From Rhodospirillales bacterium (lineage in GTDB: Bacteria > Pseudomonadota > Alphaproteobacteria > Rhodospirillales > JAOUPW01): a DNA stretch of 6,859 nt. The stretch covers positions 1-6,859 of the forward strand of contig JAOUPW010000099.1 in the NCBI GenBank assembly GCA_029879665.1, read 5' to 3'. Shown here in pieces: positions 1 to 6,686 of this stretch. A model generated the notes under the pieces. The model was not told the origin of the DNA. It made no database searches and saw only the letters and a program-made list of their open reading frames with translations. The translations under genes and the position numbers were made by a program. Every line of letters starts with the position of its first letter. Within the stretch, counting starts at the first letter, position 1.

Positions 1-271
1 GAAGGCCAAGGTCGGGCCCAATCTCTGGGACATCGTCGGCCGGGCCAAAGCCGCCGCCCCCGGGTTCAAGTATTCCAATGCGCTCAAGGACCTCGGCGGC
101 AACTGGACCTATCAAGACCTGGACCACCTTCTGACCAAACCCAAGGATTTCGCCCCCGGCAACAAGATGACCTTCCCCGGCCTGAATAAAGCCGAAGACC
201 GCGCCGCCATCATCGCCTATCTGCGTTCCCTGAGCACCGCCCCCAAACCCCTTCCCAAATCCGGTCAATGA
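1..271 (+). CDS. c-type cytochrome (class I, CycM-like), 3' part only
   Basis: This is the C-terminal 89 residues of a class I c-type cytochrome, read from base 2 to the TGA at 269-271. The gene starts before the window, so the haem-attachment CXXCH motif is not visible. Visible family marks are a VGPNLWDIVGR stretch just after the window start (the Gly-Pro-Asn-Leu segment that follows the haem site), then WTYQDLDHLL, then GNKMTFPGL, whose Met (codon 167-169) is the expected axial haem ligand, and a final IIAYLRSL helix. In the family such proteins carry electrons in the periplasm, soluble or membrane-anchored, often towards a terminal oxidase. The anchor or signal peptide cannot be judged here. 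The stop codon overlaps the start of the next gene (ATGA), suggesting co-transcription and coupled translation. The resemblance is to CycM/c552-type proteins; the exact subtype is uncertain. Confidence 0.88.
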   Translation, partial: KAKVGPNLWDIVGRAKAAAPGFKYSNALKDLGGNWTYQDLDHLLTKPKDFAPGNKMTFPGLNKAEDRAAIIAYLRSLSTAPKPLPKSGQ

Positions 272-1062
272 CTACGGGCGGTCCCACTGCGGACGAACTT
301 GCGCCCTTTCTCGACCTTGCCGAACGGATGGCCGACGCCGCGGCGCCGGTGGTGATGAAACATTTCCGTAGCGCCATGGCCGTGGACAGCAAAGCCGACC
401 TGAGCCCGGTCACCCTCGCCGACAAGGAAGCGGAAGACGTAATGCGGCAAATGATCCTGTCGGCGTGGCCCGATCACGGCATCATTGGTGAGGAACGGGG
501 CAAGATTAATGCGGAGGCTGAATTCGTCTGGGTTCTCGATCCCATCGACGGCACCCAATCTTTCGCCACCGGCAAGCCGCTGTTCGGCATCCTGATTGCG
601 CTGCTTTACAAAGGCCGCCCGGTGATCGGGGTCATGGATCATCCGGCCCTGAAGGAACGCTGGAGCGGCTGCGACGGGCGGCCGACGACGCTCAACGGCG
701 CGGCGGCTCACGTCCGGCCCGGCGCCGCCCTGGATCAGGCGTGGCTGTACGCCACTTCGCCGCAAATGTTCCCGGAGGACGATTTCGCGGCCTTCGAGCG
801 GTTGCGCAAGAAATCCCGGCGCGCCATTTACGGCGCCGAATGCTACGCCTACGGATTGCTCGCCAGCGGCCATATCGATCTGGTTTGCGAATCGACAATG
901 CAACCTTACGATTATTGCGCCCTGATCCCGGTGGTGACCGGCGCCGGTGGCATGATCACCGACTGGCGGGGCGAGGCCCTGACGTTGAAATCCGACGGCC
1001 GGGTGCTGGCCTCGGGCGATGCGCGCATTCACGAACAGGCGATCAAGACCCTCACAACCTAA
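268..1062 (+). CDS. hisN: Histidinol-phosphatase, inositol-monophosphatase family (HisN-like)
   Basis: A 264-residue protein of the Mg2+-dependent inositol monophosphatase fold, at normal family length. Metal and catalytic motifs are in order: GEE at residues 74-76, DPIDGT at 91-96 (ligands Asp91 and Asp94), and PYDYCALIPVVTGAGG starting at 213, with Asp215 as the third-site Asp. The tyrosine-aspartate form of this last motif, followed by CALIPVV, is what I associate with HisN-type histidinol-phosphate phosphatases rather than classical inositol monophosphatases (WDxAAG). The likely reaction is therefore L-histidinol phosphate to L-histidinol in cytoplasmic histidine synthesis; a broader sugar- or inositol-phosphate specificity is the alternative. 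The ATG at 268 overlaps the upstream TGA and has no clear Shine-Dalgarno sequence, so translation is probably coupled to the cytochrome gene. No other histidine genes are in view, so the assignment rests on motifs alone. Confidence 0.82.
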   Translation: MTTGGPTADELAPFLDLAERMADAAAPVVMKHFRSAMAVDSKADLSPVTLADKEAEDVMRQMILSAWPDHGIIGEERGKINAEAEFVWVLDPIDGTQSFATGKPLFGILIALLYKGRPVIGVMDHPALKERWSGCDGRPTTLNGAAAHVRPGAALDQAWLYATSPQMFPEDDFAAFERLRKKSRRAIYGAECYAYGLLASGHIDLVCESTMQPYDYCALIPVVTGAGGMITDWRGEALTLKSDGRVLASGDARIHEQAIKTLTT

Positions 1063-1095
1063 ATATACCTTGAAATCCGTGGCTTGATCTCCTTT

Positions 1096-2499
1096 ATGAA
1101 AGGGGTCATGACCAAAGCAATCGTTCATCCCCCGGGGCCGGAAACAATCGGGGATGAACTGACTCCGCAGGATCAGGGGGAGTCTCCAGCGCAAGACCTG
1201 CCCTTGGCGGACAGCAGCCAATCCGGGAAAAAACATCCCGCCGATCCCGGCTGTGCCGTTCCGAAATCCCCTTATCTCGACCTGATCTCCAATCTGGTCT
1301 GTTTTTGCCGAGGCGAAACCGTCACCTACGTCAATCCCGCCGGGATCCGCATGTTGAATGCCGTGATGAGCGAAAATGTCATTGGCCGACCGTTTTCCGA
1401 TTTCGTCGCCCCCGACTTCGGCGACCTGATGGCCTTGGGCCTGGAAACCTTTGCCCGTGAGGAAATCGGAACCCCATTGAAGCTGGCGCAACTGACCGGC
1501 ACCCTTGTTGAAGTCAATATGGTGGTTACCGCGCTGCAGGATGAGAACGGGCCTGACTTCATGATTGAGTGCCGGGACGTTTCTGAATTGCTTAAAATTG
1601 CCGAATCGAACCGGATCCGCGAACAGCGGATCAAGAACATTCTCAACACCGTCGGCGAAGCCGTCGTCACCATCGACACGCTGGGAACGATTAAATCGGC
1701 AAATCCGGCGGCGGAAAATATTTTCGGCTACAGCCGCCAGGAACTTATGGGACGCAACGTCAATATCCTGATGCCGGAGCCCTATCACAGCGAACACGAC
1801 GGTTACCTGTTCCATTATCTGTCCACCGGAGAAAAGAAAGTCATGGGACAGGTTCGGGAACTGCAGGGCCGACGCAAGGACGGTTCCGTCTTTCCCATTG
1901 AACTGGCGGTTTCTGAATTGCGCGAAAAAAACGGCAGCTCATTTACCGGCGTGGTTCGAGATATTACCGCGCGCAAACTGTCCGAAGAACGAATCAAGTT
2001 TCTTGCCCACCACGACCCGCTCACCGGGTTGCCCAACCGCAACCTGTTCGATGACCGGCTGCAACATGCCCTGACCCGGGCCCATCGGGAAAACGCCATT
2101 GCCGCCCTGATGTTTATCGACCTCGATCATTTCAAACCCATCAACGACAATCTTGGTCACGAAGCCGGGGATTTCGTCCTCAAAGGTGTGGCGGGTCGGC
2201 TCATCGAATGCGTTCGGAACTCCGATACGGTGGCCCGCCTGGGTGGCGACGAATTCGTCGTTATTCTTGAAAACCTTGCCGAGTCCGGCGATGCGGGCCG
2301 CATTGCGGCTTCAATCATCAAATCCCTGACCCTCCCCTTTCAGGCGGCGGGCGGGGAATGCGCCGTCGGCGCTTCCATCGGGATCAGCCTGTTTCCCTTC
2401 GACGGCGAAGACGCGGAGTCCCTGATCAAAAGCGCCGATAGCGCCATGTACAAGGTCAAGGAACAGGGCCGCAACAACTTCATGTATTATCAATCCTGA
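1096..2499 (+). CDS. PAS-PAS-GGDEF diguanylate cyclase with FixL-like (putative haem) PAS domain
   Basis: A sensor enzyme predicted to make cyclic di-GMP from two GTP. Numbered from ATG 1096 (467 residues), it has a Pro-rich, probably disordered N-terminus of about 55 residues, a weak PAS domain at about 58-163, a charged helical linker, a second PAS at about 178-295 and a GGDEF domain from about 300 to the end. The GGDEF motif is intact at 383-387 (LGGDEFVVIL context). RNSD at 374-377 lies five residues before it, the position of the RxxD product-inhibition site. No EAL domain or membrane segment is visible, so it should be a cytoplasmic cyclase. The second PAS is close to FixL: His234 and Arg254 match the haem ligand His200 and the oxygen-contacting Arg220 of Bradyrhizobium FixL with identical 20-residue spacing. 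The start is uncertain. TTG 1084, ATG 1096 and ATG 1108 are all in frame; 1108 follows AAAGGGG but with only 2 nt spacing. Confidence 0.9.
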   Translation: MKGVMTKAIVHPPGPETIGDELTPQDQGESPAQDLPLADSSQSGKKHPADPGCAVPKSPYLDLISNLVCFCRGETVTYVNPAGIRMLNAVMSENVIGRPFSDFVAPDFGDLMALGLETFAREEIGTPLKLAQLTGTLVEVNMVVTALQDENGPDFMIECRDVSELLKIAESNRIREQRIKNILNTVGEAVVTIDTLGTIKSANPAAENIFGYSRQELMGRNVNILMPEPYHSEHDGYLFHYLSTGEKKVMGQVRELQGRRKDGSVFPIELAVSELREKNGSSFTGVVRDITARKLSEERIKFLAHHDPLTGLPNRNLFDDRLQHALTRAHRENAIAALMFIDLDHFKPINDNLGHEAGDFVLKGVAGRLIECVRNSDTVARLGGDEFVVILENLAESGDAGRIAASIIKSLTLPFQAAGGECAVGASIGISLFPFDGEDAESLIKSADSAMYKVKEQGRNNFMYYQS

Positions 2500-2507
2500 C
2501 CCTTCAC

Positions 2508-2562
2508 CGGGACTTGATCGGGCAAGGACGCACCTGCCCCTTGTCCAAGCGGCCAAGTCCCG
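2508..2562. other. Nested inverted repeat (possible attenuator or weak terminator)
   Basis: A perfect 9-bp outer stem pairs CGGGACTTG (2508-2516) with CAAGTCCCG (2554-2562). Inside it GGGCAAGG (2520-2527) pairs with CCTTGTCC (2539-2546), with one G-U pair and an 11-nt loop. Together they would form a long hairpin starting 9 nt after the diguanylate cyclase stop. No T-run follows (the next bases are CCACAATCCC), so it is not a textbook Rho-independent terminator. It may protect the mRNA 3' end, act with Rho, or be a leader structure for the yej operon. The complementarity is seen in the sequence; the role is inferred. Confidence 0.5.
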
Positions 2563-2570
2563 CCACAATC

Positions 2571-2623
2571 CCTAAATTGGCCCCAAATTGGACCATAATC
2601 AGGTAAAGCAACACCTTTTAAGG
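2571..2623. promoter_or_regulatory. Candidate operator/promoter region of the yej operon
   Basis: Three AT-rich boxes bounded by CC and GG stand out in the GC-rich background: CCTAAATTGG (2571-2580), CCCAAATTGG (2582-2591) and CCTTTTAAGG (2614-2623). The first two are direct repeats, 9 of 10 identical and 11 bp apart, and the third begins 32 bp after the second. All are therefore spaced by near-whole helical turns. CATAAT at 2594-2599 resembles a -10 hexamer, but I see no good -35 at 16-18 bp spacing. The third box overlaps the region just before the yejA Shine-Dalgarno sequence, so a protein bound there could block expression. This is suggestive only; no known regulator consensus is claimed. 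Confidence 0.3.
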
Positions 2624-2627
2624 GATT

Positions 2628-2632
2628 GAGAG
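2628..2632 (+). promoter_or_regulatory. yejA ribosome binding site (decides the start)
   Basis: GAGAG lies 5 nt before ATG 2638. The in-frame TTG at 2626 directly abuts AAGGGA with no spacer. ATG 2638 also gives a clean signal peptide (MRFLAVLL...), which supports it as the start. Confidence 0.5.
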
Positions 2633-2637
2633 TTTTC

Positions 2638-4498
2638 ATGCGCTTCCTTGCCGTCCTGCTCACCGTTCTGATCGTGACCGGCGCGGTCATGAGCCCCCCT
2701 GCGGCGGCCCGGAATGCTTCACCCCAGAACCCCGGCCCCCGTCACGCCATCGCCATGCACGGCGAGCCAAAATACGGGCCCGGCTTCAAACATTTCGAGT
2801 ACATCAATCCCAACGCCCCCAAGGGCGGCGAAGCGCGCCTTGCCTCGCAAGGGGGATATGACAGCTTCAACGGGTTCATTTCCAAGGGCGAAGCCGCCGA
2901 TGGCATCGGCGGCATCTACGACACCCTGATGGCGGCCAGCGCCGACGAGCCTTTTTCCCAATACGGTCTGTTGGCCGAAACCGTGGAAACCCCCGAAGAC
3001 CGCTCCTGGGTCAAATTCACCCTGCGCCGGGATGCCCGCTGGCACGACGGCGAACCGATCACCGCCGATGACGTGATCTGGACCTTCAACATTCTGCTCG
3101 CAAAAGGGGCGCCCTTTTACCGGTTTTACTACGGCAGCGTGGCCAAAGCGGAAAAGCTGGACGGGCGCACCGTCAAGTTCACCTTCAAGGCGGGCGAAAA
3201 CCGGGAACTGCCCCTGATCATCGGCCAGCTGGCGGTGCTGCCGAAACATTACTGGGAAGCCCGTGATTTTTCCAAGACCACCCTGGAACCGCCGCTGGGC
3301 AGCGGTCCCTACCGGGTCAAGGAATTCGAGGCCAACCGGTATGTCGCCTATGAACGGGTCACGGATTATTGGGGCAAGAATCTGCCGGTCAACATCGGCC
3401 GCAATAATTTCGATGTGATCCGGTATGACTATTACCGCAACGCCTCGGTCGCGGTCGAAGCCTTCAAAGCCGGTGCTTTCGATTTCCGCGCCGAAAATTC
3501 GTCGAAAATCTGGGCCACTTCCTACGATATCCCGGAGGCTGAAAAAGGATTTTTGACAAAACTGGAATCCCCCCATCAGCGCACGGCGGGAATGCAGGGA
3601 TTCGTCTTCAACACCCGCCGGGATCTGTTCAAGGATGCAAGGGTGCGCCAGGCGTTGGCCTACGCTTTCGATTTCGAATGGTCGAACCGCAACCTGTTCT
3701 ACGGCCAGTACACCCGGACGCGCAGTTATTTCGACAATTCCGAACTGGCCGCGCGCGGATTGCCGTCGAAGGAAGAACTGGAGATTCTTGAACCCTATCG
3801 CGGTAAAATTCCCGATGAGGTTTTCACCCGGGAATACACCCCCCCCCGCGACCCAGGGCGACGGGCGCATTCGTTCAAATTTGAAAATCGGCGACAGGAT
3901 TCTCAAGGACGCCGGCTGGGTGATCAAGGACCGGGTCCGCGTCAACGCCAAGACCGGGCAGCAGATGACTTTCGAAATACTGCTGGTCAGTCCGTTGTTC
4001 GAACGCATCGTCCTGCCCTTTACCAAGGGGCTGGAACGGCTCGGCATCAAGGCAACCGTGCGCACGGTGGACACCTCGCAATACATCCGCCGCCTGGAAA
4101 CATTCGATTTCGATATGATCGTTTTCACCTGGGGCCAGTCGCTCTCGCCGGGCAACGAACAGCGGGGGTTTTGGGGGTCGCAAGCGGCAAGCCAGAACGG
4201 CAGCCGCAATTTCATCGGCATCTCCGATCCGGTGATCGACCAATTGATCGAGTTGCTGATCGCGGCGCCCGACCGCAAGGGCCTGATTGCCCGCACCCGG
4301 GCGCTGGACCGGGTTCTGCAATGGGGCCATTACCTTATCCCCCACTGGCACACCGCCGTTGACCGGCTGGTCTTCTGGGACAAGTTCGGCCGCCCCGAAG
4401 TCACGCCCATGCAGGGGGCCCAGTTCGACACCTGGTGGGTGGTTGGAGCGAAGGCCGACGTCGTCGAAAAAGTGAAACCGGGACTGAAACCGAAATGA
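2638..4498 (+). pseudogene. yejA: Peptide ABC transporter substrate-binding protein YejA, frameshifted at a poly-C run
   Basis: This is the periplasmic solute-binding component (SBP family 5) of the YejABEF importer, which in E. coli takes up microcin C and peptides. A Sec signal peptide occupies residues 1-24, with a hydrophobic core LAVLLTVLIV and an Ala-Ala-Ala cleavage site. Family marks follow: HAIAMHGEPKYGPGF, INPNAPKGGEARL, WHDGEPITADDVIWTF, GSGPYRV, and FVFNTRRDLFKDARVRQAL. After codon 401 the frame breaks within a nine-C run (3839-3847). The C-terminal 215 or so residues (LKDAGWVIKD, YLIPHWHTAVDRLVFWDKFG, FDTWWV) continue one frame over to TGA 4496-4498 without any stop. Removing one C gives a 619-residue protein ending at 4498, close to the roughly 600-residue family norm. 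As written, the first frame would run on to 4362 with unrelated sequence. The intact downstream frame argues for a sequencing indel or a very recent or reversible mutation rather than an old pseudogene. Confidence 0.9.
3839..3847 (+). other. Nine-C homopolymer at the yejA frameshift
   Basis: The bases between TACA and GCGACC are nine consecutive Cs. With eight Cs the reading is Tyr-Thr-Pro-Pro-Ala-Thr-Gln-Gly-Asp-Gly, which joins the two coding frames in a family-like manner. With nine the frame shifts. Homopolymers of this kind are classic sites of sequencing indels and of polymerase slippage. Confidence 0.85.
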
Positions 4499-4508
4499 CC
4501 GGGCGCCC

Positions 4509-5624
4509 ATGCTAGCCTATTCCCTCCGCCGCCTGCTGCTGATCGTCCCGACCCTGTTCGGGATCATGGTCATCAACTTCTTTATCGTGCAATTAGCGCC
4601 GGGCGGACCGGTTGAACAGGCGATTGCTGAAATCCAAGGATTATCCGCATCCGGCACCACATCGCGCATCACCGGCCAGGGCGGCGCCGAGGTCGGCGGC
4701 ACGGCGGGCCGTTCATTGTCCGCGACCGATACGGTGACCAGCAAGTACCGGGGCGCCCGGGGCCTAGATCCCGACATCATCAAGCGCATCGAAAAACAGT
4801 TCGGTTTCGACAAACCGGCTCACGAACGCTTTGTCCTGATGATCAAGAACTACATCTTTTTCGATTTCGGCGACAGTTACTTCCGCGACCAGGGCGTGAT
4901 CCAACTGGTGATCGACAAGATGCCGGTGTCCATTTCGCTCGGGCTCTGGACCATGCTGCTGGTCTACATGATCTCGATCCCGCTGGGCATCGCCAAGGCG
5001 GTGCGCGACGGTACCCGGTTCGATGTCTGGACCTCGGGCGTGGTGATTGTCGGCAATGCTATCCCCAGTTTCCTGTTCGCCATCCTACTCATCATCCTGT
5101 TCGCGGGCGGGCGCTATTTCGACTGGTTCCCGTTGCGCGGCATTATTTCCGACAACTTCGCCGAACTTTCCACCTGGGGAAAAGCCACCGATTACATCTG
5201 GCACATGACCCTGCCGATCCTCTCCATGGTCATCGGCGGCTTCGCCGGGTTGACCATGCTGACCAAGAATTCGTTTCTTGAAGAAATCAACAAGCAATAC
5301 GTGATCACCGCCCGATCCAAGGGCCTGACGGAAAACCGCGTGCTCTACGGCCATGTATTTCGCAACGCCATGCTGATCGTGATCGCCGGTTTTCCCAGCG
5401 CCTTCGTCGGCATCCTGTTCACCGGCGCATTGTTCACCGAAATCATCTTTTCGCTGGACGGCCTCGGGCTACTGGGGTTTGAAGCCGCCATCAAACGCGA
5501 CTATCCGGTGATGTTCGGCACCCTTTACGTCTTCACGCTGATGGGCCTGATCCTCAACCTGATCGGCGATCTCACCTATCATTTCGTCGATCCGCGCATC
5601 GATTTCGAATCGCGGGAGGACTGA
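4509..5624 (+). CDS. yejB: Peptide/microcin C ABC transporter permease YejB
   Basis: A 371-residue inner-membrane permease of the DppB/OppB type, recognisable along its length as YejB (E. coli YejB is of similar size). The N-terminal signature is [19 protein letters not shown] followed by [12 protein letters not shown], forming the first membrane helix at about 9-30. A long periplasmic segment with the YRGARGLDP motif follows. Further helices lie near 142-162, 178-200, 233-253, 290-315 and 340-362. The cytoplasmic coupling (EAA-type) loop, [20 protein letters not shown], is at about 267-286 and should dock on the ATPase YejF. The C-terminus VDPRIDFE is typical of the family. The gene starts 10 nt after yejA and ends 3 nt before yejE. 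No strong Shine-Dalgarno sequence precedes ATG 4509, so translation may depend on ribosomes finishing yejA. If the yejA frameshift is real, coupling could be reduced. Confidence 0.95.
   Translation: MLAYSLRRLLLIVPTLFGIMVINFFIVQLAPGGPVEQAIAEIQGLSASGTTSRITGQGGAEVGGTAGRSLSATDTVTSKYRGARGLDPDIIKRIEKQFGFDKPAHERFVLMIKNYIFFDFGDSYFRDQGVIQLVIDKMPVSISLGLWTMLLVYMISIPLGIAKAVRDGTRFDVWTSGVVIVGNAIPSFLFAILLIILFAGGRYFDWFPLRGIISDNFAELSTWGKATDYIWHMTLPILSMVIGGFAGLTMLTKNSFLEEINKQYVITARSKGLTENRVLYGHVFRNAMLIVIAGFPSAFVGILFTGALFTEIIFSLDGLGLLGFEAAIKRDYPVMFGTLYVFTLMGLILNLIGDLTYHFVDPRIDFESRED
5614..5620 (+). promoter_or_regulatory. yejE ribosome binding site inside the end of yejB
   Basis: GGGAGGA lies 7 nt upstream of ATG 5628 and overlaps the last codons of yejB. 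It is the strongest Shine-Dalgarno match in the window and confirms the yejE start. Confidence 0.8.
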
Positions 5625-5627
5625 GCC

Positions 5628-6686
5628 ATGCCCGAACATCACAGCGACAGGTTCCTCGGATTCCGCATCACCCCCCTGACCCGGCGGAGGCTCGCCAACT
5701 TCCGCGCCAACAAGCGCGGCTTCTGGTCGCTGTGGATTTTCCTGACGCTGTTCTTGCTCAGCCTGTTCGCCGAGCTGATCGCCAACGACAAGCCGATTCT
5801 GGTGCGCTTCGAAGGCCAGTTCTATACCCCCTTTCTGAAGGCCTACCCGGAAACCGATTTTGGCGGCTTCCTTGAAACCGAAACCGAATACGCCGACCCG
5901 GAAGTGCGCGAAATGATCGAGCAAAAGGGGTGGATCCTGTGGCCGCTGATCCATTTCAGTTATGACACGGTCAATTACGAGCTGACCGTGCCGGCGCCGG
6001 CGCCGCCGTCGGGCCTCAACTGGCTGGGCACCGACGATCAGGGCCGCGACGTGGTTGCGCGGCTGATCTACGGCTTCCGCATTTCCGTCCTGTTCGGCCT
6101 GATTCTGACCCTGATCAGTTCCGTTGTCGGCGTTGCCGCCGGCGCCGTGCAGGGTTTTTTCGGCGGCAAGACCGATCTGATCTTTCAGCGTTTCATCGAA
6201 ATTTGGTCGGGCATGCCGCAATTGTATCTGCTGATCATCCTCACCAGCATCGTCGCCCCTTCCTTCTGGCTGCTGCTGGGTATTCTGCTGCTTTTTTCCT
6301 GGATGTCCCTGGTCGGCGTGGTGCGGGCCGAATTCCTGCGCGCGCGCAATTTCGATTACGTGCGCGCTGCGCGCGCCCTGGGCGTCGGTAACACCGTCAT
6401 CATGTTCAAGCACATCTTGCCGAATGCCATGGTCGCGACACTGACCTTCATGCCCTTCATCCTGTCTGGCGCGGTGACCGCGCTGACCTCGCTCGACTTT
6501 CTCGGGCTCGGCCTGCCGCCGGGCTCGGCGTCGCTGGGCGAGGTGCTCAACCAGGGCAAGGACAACCTGCATGCGCCGTGGCTGGGCCTGACCGCCTTTT
6601 TCGTCCTCGCCGTCATGTTGAGCCTCCTTATTTTTATCGGCGAAGGGGTGCGCGACGCTTTTGATCCAAGGAAGACCTTCCGATGA
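5628..6686 (+). CDS. yejE: Peptide/microcin C ABC transporter permease YejE
   Basis: A 352-residue second permease of the importer, DppC/OppC type, partnering YejB in the inner membrane. After a basic cytoplasmic N-terminus the first helix is at about 34-52, in the family-specific context RGFWSLWIFL and ELIANDKPILVRF. A long periplasmic insert to about residue 130 (including TDFGGFLETE and GWILWPLIHF) is characteristic of YejE. It is followed by NWLGTDDQGRDVVARLIYG, the conserved entry to the permease domain. The coupling loop is RAARALGVGNTVIMFKHILP, at about 246-265. The C-terminus GEGVRDAFDPRKTF is the usual ending. The start is supported by GGGAGGA 7 nt upstream. The TGA overlaps the ATG of the next gene (ATGA), indicating coupled translation with the ATPase. 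Confidence 0.95.
   Translation: MPEHHSDRFLGFRITPLTRRRLANFRANKRGFWSLWIFLTLFLLSLFAELIANDKPILVRFEGQFYTPFLKAYPETDFGGFLETETEYADPEVREMIEQKGWILWPLIHFSYDTVNYELTVPAPAPPSGLNWLGTDDQGRDVVARLIYGFRISVLFGLILTLISSVVGVAAGAVQGFFGGKTDLIFQRFIEIWSGMPQLYLLIILTSIVAPSFWLLLGILLLFSWMSLVGVVRAEFLRARNFDYVRAARALGVGNTVIMFKHILPNAMVATLTFMPFILSGAVTALTSLDFLGLGLPPGSASLGEVLNQGKDNLHAPWLGLTAFFVLAVMLSLLIFIGEGVRDAFDPRKTFR
6668..6674 (+). promoter_or_regulatory. yejF ribosome binding site inside the end of yejE
   Basis: AAGGAAG lies 8 nt before ATG 6683, within the last codons of yejE. It supports the overlapping start of the ATPase gene. Confidence 0.65.

Noticed and set aside
1070..1098. TTGAAA with TTTATG 17 bp later as a promoter for the cyclase gene
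   Set aside because: The -10 matches poorly (3 of 6), and the transcript would start at or after the coding start.
265..1815. 516-codon open frame on the - strand spanning hisN and part of the cyclase gene
   Set aside because: It is antisense to two well-supported genes, crosses their boundary, has no recognisable domain and has a composition typical of a GC-rich shadow frame.
3839..3850. Programmed +1 ribosomal frameshift at the C-run
   Set aside because: No stop or rare-codon pause, stimulatory structure or upstream Shine-Dalgarno-like element is evident, and the family is not known to use recoding. An indel is the simpler explanation.
2719..4296. 525-codon open frame on the - strand opposite yejA
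   Set aside because: It is a shadow of the yejA coding frame. Its composition changes abruptly opposite the same C-run where yejA shifts frame, as expected if it merely mirrors the sense codons.
3848..4362. Continuation of the first yejA frame after the C-run (Arg-, Gly- and Pro-rich tail)
   Set aside because: It shows no binding-protein sequence, while the neighbouring frame carries the expected C-terminal half. It is an artefact of the frameshift, not an alternative domain.
5991..6010. CCGGCGCCGGCGCCG-type repeat in yejE
   Set aside because: It encodes a Pro-Ala-Pro-Ala-Pro-Pro stretch in the periplasmic loop. It is explained by codon choice in GC-rich coding sequence rather than by a separate element.
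5469..6572. 367-codon open frame on the - strand opposite the yejB end and yejE
   Set aside because: Very Gln-, Glu- and Arg-rich low-complexity translation with no family resemblance, antisense to the clear YejE coding sequence.
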